In this document: positions 33,712 to 42,377 of the stretch, in pieces
Numbering within the stretch: position 1 is the stretch's first letter
How the letters are laid out: every line of letters starts with the position of its first letter
Source: Nocardia bovistercoris
Lineage (GTDB): Bacteria > Actinomycetota > Actinomycetes > Mycobacteriales > Mycobacteriaceae
DNA: 64,000 nt
Reading direction: 5' to 3'
Assembly: GCF_015674855.1 (NCBI RefSeq)
Contig: NZ_JADMLG010000013.1
Span: 27,412 to 91,411 of the forward strand
Made by a program: the position numbers and the translations under genes
Notes under the pieces: model-generated
What the model saw: only the letters and a program-made list of their open reading frames with translations
Told to the model about the DNA's origin: nothing
Database searches by the model: none

Positions 33712-34389
33712 GTGGGTCGGAACCGACGCGGTGACGCCTCGAAGGCGGTCCTGCTCGAGGCGGGGCGCGCGGCCTTCAGCGGTCGGCGCTACGACGAGGT
33801 CTCGGTGGTCGATCTGGCCCGTTCGCTCGGCGTGGCGGCAGGCTCGGTGAGTTACCACTTCGGCGGTAAACGCGGCCTCTACCTCGCCGTCGTCGAACAG
33901 GCGGCCCAGGAGTTCTGGAGCGAACTGCTCGAACTGCGCGGCCCGGCGCTGGATCGGCTCACCCGAGGCGTCGACGCCTTCCTCGATCGCGCGCGGCGGG
34001 AACCGGGAGTGTTCGAGGCGCTGATCACCGACGTGGCCGACGCCGAGGTGCGCGCCGTCCGCGACCGGCACCGCGGCCTGCTCGCGCACGCACTCGCGGT
34101 GGAGATCACCGGCGCCGAAGCCACCCCGGTGCTGCGCGCGGCCGTCGACGGCTGCCTGTCGTTCATCGAGGGCATAGTGCTGCACTGGCTGCGCACCGAG
34201 GAGATCTCGCGCGAGCAGGTGCGCGCGCTGATCCTGGCCAACTTCGTCGCGACCGTGCTCGGCGCCGCGCACACCGATCCCGAGATCGAACTCAGCCGTC
34301 GGGTACTCGACGCGCTGACCTCGCAGTCACCCCTCATCGCACCGTTCGTCGGCCCCGACGCGGTACCTCTGCGCGCGGAAGTGGAGTAG
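33712..34389 (+). CDS. TetR-family transcriptional regulator
   Basis: This 225-residue regulator has a TetR helix-turn-helix (about residues 10-50: DASKAVLLEAGRAAFSGRRYDEVSVVDLARSLGVAAGSVSYHFGGKRGLYLAVVE when read on). The C-terminal helical domain is of the larger TetR_C type. The GTG at 33712 is supported by GGAGG seven bases upstream. Two palindromic sites with TTGAATC/GATTCAA arms lie before it. The SDR gene follows after 4 bp and the acyl-CoA synthetase overlaps that, so the three look like one operon of lipid metabolism under autorepression. Confidence 0.88.
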   Translation: MGRNRRGDASKAVLLEAGRAAFSGRRYDEVSVVDLARSLGVAAGSVSYHFGGKRGLYLAVVEQAAQEFWSELLELRGPALDRLTRGVDAFLDRARREPGVFEALITDVADAEVRAVRDRHRGLLAHALAVEITGAEATPVLRAAVDGCLSFIEGIVLHWLRTEEISREQVRALILANFVATVLGAAHTDPEIELSRRVLDALTSQSPLIAPFVGPDAVPLRAEVE

Positions 34390-34393
34390 TTTC

Positions 34394-35740
34394 ATGACGG
34401 CACCACCTCGGGGTCCGGCCTCGTTCGTCCGGCACCCGATATCGCGCGCGGTCGCCGGGCTCATCGGGCCGCGCGGACTGCGCGACACATCCGCACTGCG
34501 CCGCGCGGTGCGCGACAAAGTGGTCGTCGTCACCGGCGCCTCCTACGGCGTCGGCGCGGCCACCGCCCGACTGTTCGCCGCGGCCGACGCGCGAGTGGTG
34601 CTTGCCGCCCGCTCGCTCGAGCAGTTGCGCGTGGTCGCGGACGAGATCACCGACGCGGGCGGAAAAGCGTACGTGTATCCGCTGGACCTCACGAGCGAAC
34701 AGTCGGTCGCCGAATTCGCGGCGGCGGTGCTCTACGACTTCGGCGCGGTCGACGTGCTGATCCACAACGCGGGCAAATCCCTGCGCCGATCCATTCACCT
34801 GTCCTACGACCGCCCCAAGGACCTCACCGCCACCACGGGCGCGAACTACCTCGGCCCCATGCGACTCACCATGGCCCTGCTGCCGGGGATGCGCGCTCGC
34901 GGACGCGGACACATCGTGAATGTCTCCACCGTCGGCATCATGTTCCCCGTCATGCCGAAATGGGGTTTCTACCTGTCCTCGAAGGCGGCGTTCGACTGGT
35001 GGATGCGCGCGGTCGCCATGGAAGCGCGCGCCGACGGCGTCACCACCACCACCCTGTACGCCGGACTCATGCACACCAGGATGAGCGCACCGAGCGCCTG
35101 GATGCGACTGCTGCCCGGACAGTCGCCCAGCGACGCCGCACGGGTGATCGCCCGCGCGGTGGTGGACAAACCGCGCACCATCGCCCCCATATACGGCCAT
35201 CCGTCCGCGATCGCGGTCCCGATGCTGCGCTGGCCACTCGAGGTCGGCATCGGATTCGTCTACCGCTTCCTCGGTGATACCCCGGCATCCCTCGCGAGCG
35301 CGCGGCCGTCGCCGGACGACCGATTCGCGGCTGACGACCAAGAGGCGACGGGTGACCGCGGCGTGGCCGGTAGCCAAAAAGAGGCCGGTGACCGGGGTGC
35401 GGCCGGCGGCCCGGGGGTGGCTGACGACCGGGCGCAGGCCGGTAGCCAAGGGGAGGTGGGTGACCACGGTGTGGCCGGTGGCCGGGGCGTGACGGGTGAC
35501 CGGGGTGTGGCCGGTGGCCGGGGCGTGACGGGTGACCGGGGTGTGGCCGGTGGCCGGGGCGTGACAGGTGATCAGGCGGCGGCTGACGGCCGGGGCGTAG
35601 CAGACGGCCGGGTGCAGGACTGCGGCCAGGAGATGGCGGGTGACCGGGGTGTGGCCGACGGCCAAGGTGGGACAGGTGACTCGAGCGTGGCAGGCGACAG
35701 GATCGCTGGGGACGGTACGGAGCGCCGCAGTGCGCACTGA
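34394..35740 (+). CDS. Short-chain dehydrogenase/reductase with a repeat tail
   Basis: This SDR enzyme of 448 residues has a normal catalytic part of about 300 residues: NAD(P)-binding VVVTGASYGVGAAT (about 44-57), DVLIHNAGKS (N-A-G), VNVSTVG (catalytic Ser) and WGFYLSSKAAF (Y-x-x-x-K, about 194-202). A hydrophobic C-terminal helix (VPMLRWPLEVGIGFVYRFLG) suits membrane association. From about residue 300 to the end is a 150-residue Gly/Asp/Val/Ala-rich repeat tail of low complexity not found in SDRs. It overlaps the acyl-CoA synthetase start by 11 nt. Confidence 0.88.
   Translation: MTAPPRGPASFVRHPISRAVAGLIGPRGLRDTSALRRAVRDKVVVVTGASYGVGAATARLFAAADARVVLAARSLEQLRVVADEITDAGGKAYVYPLDLTSEQSVAEFAAAVLYDFGAVDVLIHNAGKSLRRSIHLSYDRPKDLTATTGANYLGPMRLTMALLPGMRARGRGHIVNVSTVGIMFPVMPKWGFYLSSKAAFDWWMRAVAMEARADGVTTTTLYAGLMHTRMSAPSAWMRLLPGQSPSDAARVIARAVVDKPRTIAPIYGHPSAIAVPMLRWPLEVGIGFVYRFLGDTPASLASARPSPDDRFAADDQEATGDRGVAGSQKEAGDRGAAGGPGVADDRAQAGSQGEVGDHGVAGGRGVTGDRGVAGGRGVTGDRGVAGGRGVTGDQAAADGRGVADGRVQDCGQEMAGDRGVADGQGGTGDSSVAGDRIAGDGTERRSAH
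35468..35575 (+). repeat. 36-bp minisatellite in the SDR gene tail
   Basis: Three near-identical 36-bp units lie at 35468-35503, 35504-35539 and 35540-35575, each encoding GVAGGRGVTGDR (last residue Q in the third). More diverged units of the same theme, such as GVAGSQKEAGDR, GAAGGPGVADDR, flank them from about 35340 to 35700. All keep the reading frame. The last two exact copies suggest recent expansion. Confidence 0.9.
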
Positions 35741-35890
35741 TTTGAAATCGACCCTACGGCAGTCATTTTCGGCCATCGCCGCGATGGTGGCGACTGGATC
35801 ACGGGCGACGATTCGGAGAGCGCCGGTACACGCGGCGGTGGAATCGACTGTCCGGCAGTGGTTTGCGGCTGTCCCGGCGGTGGCGACCTC
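35719..35890 (+). repeat. Imperfect 95-bp tandem duplication at the SDR / acyl-CoA synthetase junction
   Basis: Segments 35719-35795 and 35815-35888 match in blocks: AGCGCC (35721, 35819), AATCGAC (35746, 35842), CGGCAGT (35757, 35853) and GTGGCGAC (35787, 35880). Offsets are 98, 96, 96 and 93 bp. At protein level KSTLRQSFSAIAAMVATGS parallels ESTVRQWFAAVPAVATSG. The first copy contains the SDR stop codon and the synthetase start; the second is inside the synthetase N-terminus. Confidence 0.6.
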
Positions 35891-37472
35891 CGGGGTGTTC
35901 ACGCCGATCGGTGCGGGTGCCCTTCGTGAGATCATTCGCGCTTACCGGCAATTCGGCCCGACGCCTGCGATGCTGTTGGTCACGAGCGCGATCCGGTATC
36001 CGCACCGGCTCGCCGTCGTCGACGATCGCGGCCTGCTCACCTACTCCGAGTTGCGGCGTCGCGTGGATTCCATCGCCGCGGCCCTGTACGCGACGGCCCC
36101 GACCGCGCCGCGCTCGATCGCCATACTGTGCCGCAACCATCGCGGATTCGTCGAAGCCATGGCGGCTGGTGCGCGATTGGGGGCCGAACTGGTGTTCGTC
36201 AACACCGAACTTCCCGCCGCGCAACTGGATGCGATCCTGCGCAGGCACCGCCCCGACGTTCTGATCCACGACGAGGAATACGCGGACGCGGTGCGGGACA
36301 CGGGATTCGCGGGTCTGCGGGTACTGGCCTGGCACGAATCCGGCACCGGCGACCTGACGTTGGATGGACTCGCCGCCCGCTCCGGCAGAAGACCGCCGCC
36401 GGTCCGGCGTCCCGTGCGGGTCACTCTGCTGACCTCGGGCACCACCGGCCTGGCGAAAGGCGTGCCGAAGGCGATGAAGCCGCGCGCGATCGCCCTGCTG
36501 TGCGTGACCGCGATGGGCACGATCCGATTGCGTCGCCGCGATACGGTCGCCGCCGCGACGCCGTTCTTCCACGGTTTCGGCCTCGTCGCACTGCTCGGTC
36601 CGCTCGCGCTCGGCTCGACCGTGGTGTGCCGCCGCCGTTTCGACGCCGGACAGACGCTCGACGACATCACCCGGCACCGGGTGACGGTGCTGATGGCGGT
36701 GCCGGTCATGTTGCAGCGCATCCTCGCGCTGGACGACCTCGATCCCGCGCCCGCGCGCCGATCGCTGCGCGTCATCGTCACCGGTGCCGCGCCCATCACG
36801 CCGATCACCGTGTCGAGGGTGGTCGAGGCGTTCGGTCCGATCCTGGTGAACGGCTACGGTTCCACCGAGGCCGGACTCGTGACGATCGCGCGACCCGAGG
36901 ATCTGGCCGCAGCCCCGGACACCGCGGGATATCCGGCGCTCGGCGTCTCGGTCCGGGTGTTGCGCGCGGACCGCAGCCCGGCGGACATCGGCGAGACCGG
37001 ACGTATCTTCGTGCGCACCGGACTCGATTACGCGGGCTACACACCGGAGACCACCGGCGCGGTCGCGGCGAAAAATGTCGTCGACGGTCACGTGGACACC
37101 GGCGATATGGGGCACTTCGACGCGCGCGGCCGACTCACGATCGACGGACGGTCCGACGACATGATCGTCTCCGGCGGCGAGAACGTCTTCCCCGGCGAGG
37201 TCGAGGCCCGGCTGACCACGCACCCCGAGGTGGCCGACGCGGCCGTGATCGGCGTTGGCAACCCCGAATTCGGTCAGGTGCTGCATGCGTTCGTGGTGCC
37301 CGCGGGAAACGCCGCACCCTCGGAGGCCGACCTGCGCCGGCACCTCCGAGCCGGACTCGAGCGCTACAAGGTGCCGAAACGATTCACCGTGGTCGCGGAG
37401 ATACCGCGCAACGCGGGCGGCAAGGTCGCCAAGGCGGCGCTGCGCGCGAGCACTGTCGATCCGCATGCCTGA
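35730..37472 (+). CDS. Long-chain acyl-CoA synthetase / AMP-dependent ligase (FadD-like)
   Basis: This 580-residue ANL-superfamily enzyme would activate a fatty acid with ATP and load CoA. Motifs: P-loop TLLTSGTTGLAKGVPKA (about residues 232-248), PFFHGFGLVALLG, VNGYGSTEAGLV, TGDMGHFDARGRLTIDGRSDDMIVSGGENVFPGEVE read in pieces, and the catalytic Lys in RNAGGKVAKAAL near the end. Start: GTG at 35730, with CGGAG seven bases upstream, overlapping the SDR gene. Its N-terminal 55 residues contain an internal duplication (KSTLRQ and ESTVRQ), so the ancestral start may have been the GTG at about 35839. It belongs with the TetR-SDR unit. Confidence 0.9.
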   Translation: MRTDLKSTLRQSFSAIAAMVATGSRATIRRAPVHAAVESTVRQWFAAVPAVATSGVFTPIGAGALREIIRAYRQFGPTPAMLLVTSAIRYPHRLAVVDDRGLLTYSELRRRVDSIAAALYATAPTAPRSIAILCRNHRGFVEAMAAGARLGAELVFVNTELPAAQLDAILRRHRPDVLIHDEEYADAVRDTGFAGLRVLAWHESGTGDLTLDGLAARSGRRPPPVRRPVRVTLLTSGTTGLAKGVPKAMKPRAIALLCVTAMGTIRLRRRDTVAAATPFFHGFGLVALLGPLALGSTVVCRRRFDAGQTLDDITRHRVTVLMAVPVMLQRILALDDLDPAPARRSLRVIVTGAAPITPITVSRVVEAFGPILVNGYGSTEAGLVTIARPEDLAAAPDTAGYPALGVSVRVLRADRSPADIGETGRIFVRTGLDYAGYTPETTGAVAAKNVVDGHVDTGDMGHFDARGRLTIDGRSDDMIVSGGENVFPGEVEARLTTHPEVADAAVIGVGNPEFGQVLHAFVVPAGNAAPSEADLRRHLRAGLERYKVPKRFTVVAEIPRNAGGKVAKAALRASTVDPHA

Positions 37473-37684
37473 CCGAACCTTGCGAGACGCGGATCGATGT
37501 CGGCTGGCTCGTGCCACCGCCCGGCGCGGTGTGACGCATCGACGCCGTGAATCGGATTCGCGCATATACCGAGCGGGTGAGGGCGGTAGAGTTGATGCTC
37601 GATCCACGACGGACGTGCGATCTCACGGGGAGTGTGCGATGGACCCGGGAGCGCGTGCGGTGTCGGCCGCTTAGAGTCGACCGA

Positions 37685-38272
37685 ATGACCAGCCCGTCCT
37701 CGATCGCAGCCTTCGCGAGCGCGGTGCGCGCATCGCGTCCGCGCTGCGGACCGGTCCGCCTCGTCGCGATCGACGGTCACGCCGGTTCCGGGAAAACGGG
37801 ATTCGCCGAATGCCTCGCCGCCGAACTCGGGTCGGCGCCGATCCTGCACCTGGACGACATCGCCACCGACGACGGCTTCTTCGACTGGTTCGACCGCCTC
37901 CACACCGGGGTCCTCGTCCCGTTCGCCGCTGGCGTCGCCGCGACCCACGACGTCTACGACTGGACCGCGCACGGCTGCATCGGCCGCCGCGCGATCCCCG
38001 CCGCGCCGGTGGTGCTGATCGAGGGCGTCGGCGCGGGCAGGCGCGCGGTGCGCCTGTACACCGTGGCAAGGGTGTGGATGGATACCGACCCGGAGGAATC
38101 CTGGCGCCGCGGCCGCCTCCGGGACGGCCCGGCGCAGGCCGAGTTCTGGGACCGCTGGATACCGTCGGAGCTTCGGCACTTCGCGGCCGACCCGTCGCGG
38201 GAACACGCGGACACGCTGGTCCGAGGCACGGACTACGGCTACGAAGTGCGTCCCGCGTTCCCACGATTGTGA
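37685..38272 (+). CDS. Uridine-kinase-like P-loop nucleoside kinase family protein
   Basis: This 195-residue protein has a Walker A GHAGSGKTGFAE (about residues 31-42), the acidic LHLDDIATDDGFFDW after strand 2, GCIGRRAIPAAPVVLIEGVGAGRRAVR (Walker B-like, V-L-I-E-G) and a lid with basic residues (EESWRRGRLRDGP). This order resembles the uridine/cytidine kinase-like ATPases of actinobacteria. It lacks the C-terminal extension of true Udk. The start is the ATG at 37685. It is likely monocistronic; no neighbour suggests a substrate. Confidence 0.8.
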   Translation: MTSPSSIAAFASAVRASRPRCGPVRLVAIDGHAGSGKTGFAECLAAELGSAPILHLDDIATDDGFFDWFDRLHTGVLVPFAAGVAATHDVYDWTAHGCIGRRAIPAAPVVLIEGVGAGRRAVRLYTVARVWMDTDPEESWRRGRLRDGPAQAEFWDRWIPSELRHFAADPSREHADTLVRGTDYGYEVRPAFPRL

Positions 38273-38466
38273 AACCCTGCCCCCGCGCTCGGGGAGGCTG
38301 CTGACGCACATGATCTGACAACGGCTTCGTCTCGCGAGTATCGGGCTACGACCGGGACCCGTTCGGACCGACGGAGTCCGGCGCCCGCGAAAGCCCAAGG
38401 CTGTCCACACGAAACCTTCACATCCGCCACAATCGGTCTCCACCGACGCGCCTTAGAGTGCACGGC

Positions 38467-39417
38467 ATGGTGCGTATATGGATGAACCGGGCGCTGCTCG
38501 GTCTGGGGTGGGGCGCCCTCGTCACGGGAATCGTCGGCATGGCTCTGTATTTCGGTCTCGGCAGGCAGCGCGAGTTCGCGGTGCTGTTGGCTTCCGGCGC
38601 TTCCTATCTGATGCTCGGCGCACTCGTCGGGCTGCTGTTGTTCCTGCTCGCGCGCGGTTGGCGCAGCGCGGTCGTGGCAGGCGTCGTGGTCGCGGGCGTG
38701 CTGTGGACGCAAGTGCCGATCTTCGTCTCCGACGGACGCGCGGCGGGAGGCCCCGTCGTCACCGTGCTGCAGTCGAATCTGCTGTTCGGCGGCGCGGATG
38801 TGGACCGGATCGTGCGCACGGTCCGCGACGAACAGGTCGACCTGCTGACCGTGGAGGAACTGACGGCCGAGGCGGTGACGAAGTTCGAGACAGCGGGACT
38901 CGCCGCCCTGCTGCCCTACCGCTACGTCGAACCCGGCGGCTACGGCCAGGGCACCGGCATCTACAGCCGATACCCGTTGCGCGACACCAGGAAATACGAC
39001 GGTTTCGTCATGGGCAACCTGGGCGCGGTGATGGAACATCCGCAGCGCGGACCGGTCGCGGTGTTCGCCTTCCACCCCATGCCGCCGCCGCTGGATTTCG
39101 CGGCGTGGACGGCCGAGATGCGCCGTATCCGCGAGATCCTGGACGCGACAACGGGTCCGGCGCTGGTCGGCGCGGATTTCAACGCGACCCGCGATCACAC
39201 CGCCTTCCGCGACCTGCTGCGCGGCGAATTCGCCTCCGCCGCCGAATTGGTCGGCGCGGGTCCGCTGCCCACCTATCCGACCGACAAGCGCTGGGGCCCG
39301 GTCATCGGCATCGATCACATCCTGATCGCGGGCGGCACCGCCGAGAAGGTCGAGGCGATGACCATCGCGGGCAGCGATCACCGGGCGGTGCTGGCCAGGA
39401 CCAGGCTGGACGGGTAG
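38467..39417 (+). CDS. Membrane-anchored endonuclease/exonuclease/phosphatase (EEP) family protein
   Basis: This 316-residue protein has three N-terminal membrane segments (about residues 4-85) and an extracytoplasmic EEP domain. EEP landmarks are VLQSNLLFGGAD (Asn), LLTVEELT (metal Glu), GTGIYSRYPL, ALVGADFNATRDHTAF (D-x-N) and the C-terminal GSDHRAVLA (S-D-H). Similar secreted actinobacterial proteins have unknown targets, probably phosphodiester or phospholipid-type substrates outside the membrane. The ATG at 38467 is used; GTG/ATG at 38458 (MHGM) is possible. Confidence 0.85.
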   Translation: MVRIWMNRALLGLGWGALVTGIVGMALYFGLGRQREFAVLLASGASYLMLGALVGLLLFLLARGWRSAVVAGVVVAGVLWTQVPIFVSDGRAAGGPVVTVLQSNLLFGGADVDRIVRTVRDEQVDLLTVEELTAEAVTKFETAGLAALLPYRYVEPGGYGQGTGIYSRYPLRDTRKYDGFVMGNLGAVMEHPQRGPVAVFAFHPMPPPLDFAAWTAEMRRIREILDATTGPALVGADFNATRDHTAFRDLLRGEFASAAELVGAGPLPTYPTDKRWGPVIGIDHILIAGGTAEKVEAMTIAGSDHRAVLARTRLDG

Positions 39418-39574
39418 TAGGAACCGAGTCGGCTGGTCGCGCTGCGCGTGGCGCGTTTTCTGCGATTACCATGTGAACGCTCGATCGGCGGATGTCCGTA
39501 TCCGCCGGCGGGACCGTGCGATCCCGCGGTCCCGCAATGGCTGGTGTAGTCGAACTGCTCCGGGGAGGAACCTG

Positions 39575-41023
39575 ATGAGGACTGCGCGATTTCGCCTGGG
39601 GGTGGTGGCGCTGCTCGCCGCCGTCGGTGCGGCGCTGACCGGTTGCGACACCGTCACCACCGGTACCGAGAGCGCCGTGATCGCCGACCCGCAGAACCCG
39701 TGGGAGCTGGCGAGCTCGGCCGCCACCTCGGGTACGAGCGGCCCGCGTCCCGGCGTGCCCGACGCGCCGCTCACCGCGGAGAACGGCGACGGCGGCGCCA
39801 TCGACAAGCTCGCGCTCAACGCGCTCGCCGATATCGAGGCGTACTGGCAGACCGAGTACGCCAAGACCTTTCCCGGTGTTTTCGACCCGGTCGACCGGTT
39901 CCTGTCCTGGGATGCCAAAGCCCCGCGCGCGCAGTCGATCAAATTCTGCCGCGAGGACACCTACCAGGTGGTGAACGCCGCCTACTGTTCGCTCGACCAC
40001 ACCATCGGCTGGGACCGCGGCGTGCTGCTTCCGCTGGTGCGGCAGAAGTACGGCGCGATGGCGGTGGTGATGGTGCTTGCTCACGAATACGGGCACGCCA
40101 TCCAGGGCAAGGCCAAGCTCGCGGGCTTCCTCACTCCCGTTCTCGTGCAGGAACAGCAGGCCGACTGCCTGGCAGGGGTGTTCCTGCGCCATGTCGCCGA
40201 GGGCAACTCCCAGCACTTCACGATGAACATGACCGACGGACTCGACGGCGTGCTCGGCGCGACCGTCGCCATCCGCGACACCGACCCGAGCAACCCGAAC
40301 AACGTGCACGGCTCCGCTTTCGAACGGGTCACCGCCGTCCAACTCGGCTACACCGACGGCGCCTCGGCCTGCAAGAAGATCGACCGCAAGGAGATCAAGA
40401 ACCGGCGCGGCACCCTGCCGACCACCTTCGAGACCGAGGACGAGGAACAGAACCAGCTCCCCATCGACGTGCCGTCGCTGACGAGCGTGAGTCAGGCGCT
40501 GGCCAAGAACTTCCCGGTGAAGCAGCCCCCGCGCTTCGAATACACCGGGATCGTGAAGAACTGCGCGAACGTCACCTCGACCAAGCCGGTGTCCTACTGC
40601 CCGTCTTCGAATACGGTCGGCACCGACGTGTCGGCGCTGGCCGAACGCGGCAAAGCGGACACGGGGGATGGGGAGATCCTGTCGTCGACCGTGACCGGCG
40701 ATTACAACGCCTTCGTCGTCTTCGTCTCCCGCTACATGCTCGCTGTTCAGCGCGACCGCGGTCTCACCCTCACCGGCGCGAGCACCGCCGGACTCCGCAC
40801 GGCCTGCCTCAGCGGCGCGTTCACCACCGAGTTGAGCGAACCGAGCAGTGACCCGCGCCTGTCGGCGAAGGATCTGGACGAGGCGGTGTCGGGTCTGCTG
40901 TCGGACGGGCTGGCCGCCGCCGACGTGGACGGCAAGGTGGCACCGGGCGGCTACCAGCGCCTCGAGGCGTTTCGTACCGGCGTGCTCGACGGCGAGCAGA
41001 CCTGCCTCACCAAGTTCCCGTGA
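39575..41023 (+). CDS. Neutral zinc metallopeptidase lipoprotein (YpfJ-like)
   Basis: This 482-residue protein has a lipoprotein signal with lipobox ALTGC (Cys about residue 25) and a zinc-dependent peptidase domain with HEYGH (residues 170-174) and a downstream acidic motif EQQADCLAG about 25 residues later, the third ligand. These place it in the putative neutral zinc metallopeptidase family (YpfJ). The C-terminal 230 residues with six cysteines have no recognised domain. The ATG at 39575 has GGGAGG seven bases upstream. It probably acts at the cell surface. Confidence 0.88.
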   Translation: MRTARFRLGVVALLAAVGAALTGCDTVTTGTESAVIADPQNPWELASSAATSGTSGPRPGVPDAPLTAENGDGGAIDKLALNALADIEAYWQTEYAKTFPGVFDPVDRFLSWDAKAPRAQSIKFCREDTYQVVNAAYCSLDHTIGWDRGVLLPLVRQKYGAMAVVMVLAHEYGHAIQGKAKLAGFLTPVLVQEQQADCLAGVFLRHVAEGNSQHFTMNMTDGLDGVLGATVAIRDTDPSNPNNVHGSAFERVTAVQLGYTDGASACKKIDRKEIKNRRGTLPTTFETEDEEQNQLPIDVPSLTSVSQALAKNFPVKQPPRFEYTGIVKNCANVTSTKPVSYCPSSNTVGTDVSALAERGKADTGDGEILSSTVTGDYNAFVVFVSRYMLAVQRDRGLTLTGASTAGLRTACLSGAFTTELSEPSSDPRLSAKDLDEAVSGLLSDGLAAADVDGKVAPGGYQRLEAFRTGVLDGEQTCLTKFP

Positions 41024-41032
41024 GTTGCGCGC

Positions 41033-41053
41033 GGCCCGGTCGACGAACGGGCC
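41033..41053. terminator. Short GC-rich hairpin between convergent genes
   Basis: GGCCCG (41033-41038) and CGGGCC (41048-41053) are complementary with a 9-nt loop, and GCGC runs flank both. It lies between the metallopeptidase (+) and ribH-like (-) stops and may end transcription from both. The stem is short, so the call is tentative. Confidence 0.45.
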
Positions 41054-41063
41054 CCGCGCTCGG

Positions 41064-41528
41064 TCACCGGGCGGCGGGCCGGGTGCGCAGCGAGCTGAGG
41101 GTGTTCGCCACGGCCCGCGCGGCCTCGGCGCCCTTGGTCACGAAATGTTCGGTGAAAAACGTGACGTGCTCGCTGTGCTCGTGGAAGTGGTGCGGGGTGA
41201 GCACCACCGAGAAGACCGGCACGTCGGTGTCGAGTTGGACGCGCATCAGTCCGTCGATCACGGCGGTGGCCACGAAATCGTGGCGGTAGATGCCGCCGTC
41301 GACCACCAGCGCCGAGGCGACGATCGCCGCGTAGCGTCCGCTGCGGGCCAGCCGTTGGGCGTGCAGCGGGATCTCGAAGGCGCCCGGCACCTCGAAGACG
41401 TCGATATCGTCGCGGTCGAAGCCCAGATCGGTGTATTCGGCGGTGAACCCCTCGAGGGCCTTGCCGACGATCGGGCTGTGCCACATGGCGCGAATGAAGG
41501 CGATCGAGCCGGTGGATGTCGTTCCCAT
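41064..41528 (-). CDS. ribH: Lumazine synthase, RibH2-like (type II)
   Basis: This 154-residue enzyme condenses ribityl-aminouracil with dihydroxybutanone phosphate to 6,7-dimethyl-8-ribityllumazine in riboflavin synthesis. Key motifs are VPGAFEIPLHAQRLA (substrate loop), DGGIYRHDFVATAVIDGL (with the H-D-F stretch) and VFSVVLTPHHFHEHSEHVTFF. The RHDFVATAVI and TPHHFHE forms are those of the RibH2 paralogues of rhizobia and Brucella rather than the usual GAVIRG-x-T-x-H-F/Y type. No other rib genes are near. It lies 9 bp after the lipase gene as the last gene of a coupled operon. Confidence 0.85.
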   Translation of the reverse strand: MGTTSTGSIAFIRAMWHSPIVGKALEGFTAEYTDLGFDRDDIDVFEVPGAFEIPLHAQRLARSGRYAAIVASALVVDGGIYRHDFVATAVIDGLMRVQLDTDVPVFSVVLTPHHFHEHSEHVTFFTEHFVTKGAEAARAVANTLSSLRTRPAAR

Positions 41529-41537
41529 CCCGTGATC

Positions 41538-42377
41538 CTACTGGCCCGTAACGTGGCTCTCCAGCCATGTGATCACATCGCCGAGTACCTTGTCGCGCTC
41601 CGGTTCGTTGAAGACTTCGTGGTAAAGACCCTCGTAGCGGATCACCGTGAGATCTTGCGCACCCACGCCGCGTTCCAACAGGTCGGTGCTCGACGGAGCG
41701 GCGAGCGCGTCCTCGGTGCCGTGCAGGACCAGCAGCGGCGCGGTGACCCGCGCCAGCCGCTGTTTCACCAGGTCGGTGGCGCGCAGGATCTCCGCGCCGG
41801 TGCGCGCGGGCAACTTGCCGCGGAAGACCAGCGGATCGGCGTCGTAGGCGGCGACCACCGCGGGATCACGGCTGATCGCCGACGAATCCAAGGTCAGCAC
41901 ACCGAGATTCGGCGTGAACCGGCTCAGTAGCGGCGCGAACACCTTCTGCAGCGGGTTGCCCACCGGAATGTCGAGCGGCGGTGCGGACAGCACGAGACCG
42001 TCCACCTCGAGGGGCGCGCGGGTCACCAGGTAGAGCGTGACGAGACTGCCCATCGAATGCGCGAGCAGGAACGCGGGCACGCCGGGCCGCTCGCGCTTCG
42101 CCAGCGCGAGCAGGGCCGCCACATTGTCGGCCGAGTCGTCCATCGACCCGATATTCGCCGCACCGCCCGCCGACTTGCCGTGCCCGAGATGGTCGAGCGC
42201 ATACACCGCGAACCCGGCCTCGGCCAGCCGGATCCCGACGTGCTCGTAGCGTCCCGAATGTTCGGCGACACCGTGCACGAGCACGATCACCGCCCGCGTC
42301 TCGACCTCGGGAAGCCATGCGCGCCATGCGATCCGGCCTCCGGCGCCGTCGAATTCGGCCGATTCGGTGGTGGTCAT
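41538..42377 (-). CDS. Monoacylglycerol-lipase-like alpha/beta hydrolase
   Basis: This 279-residue serine hydrolase resembles the mycobacterial MGL Rv0183. Motifs are VIVLVHGVAEHSGRYEHVG (oxyanion HG), YALDHLGHGKSAG, the nucleophile FLLAHSMGSLVTLYL (H-S-M-G, Ser about residue 111), Asp in LVLHGTEDALAAP and His in YEGLYHEVFNEP. It would hydrolyse monoglycerides in membrane or medium. The gene's ATG overlaps the M20 gene stop (ATGA at 42374-42377), so the pair is translationally coupled. Confidence 0.92.
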   Translation of the reverse strand: MTTTESAEFDGAGGRIAWRAWLPEVETRAVIVLVHGVAEHSGRYEHVGIRLAEAGFAVYALDHLGHGKSAGGAANIGSMDDSADNVAALLALAKRERPGVPAFLLAHSMGSLVTLYLVTRAPLEVDGLVLSAPPLDIPVGNPLQKVFAPLLSRFTPNLGVLTLDSSAISRDPAVVAAYDADPLVFRGKLPARTGAEILRATDLVKQRLARVTAPLLVLHGTEDALAAPSSTDLLERGVGAQDLTVIRYEGLYHEVFNEPERDKVLGDVITWLESHVTGQ

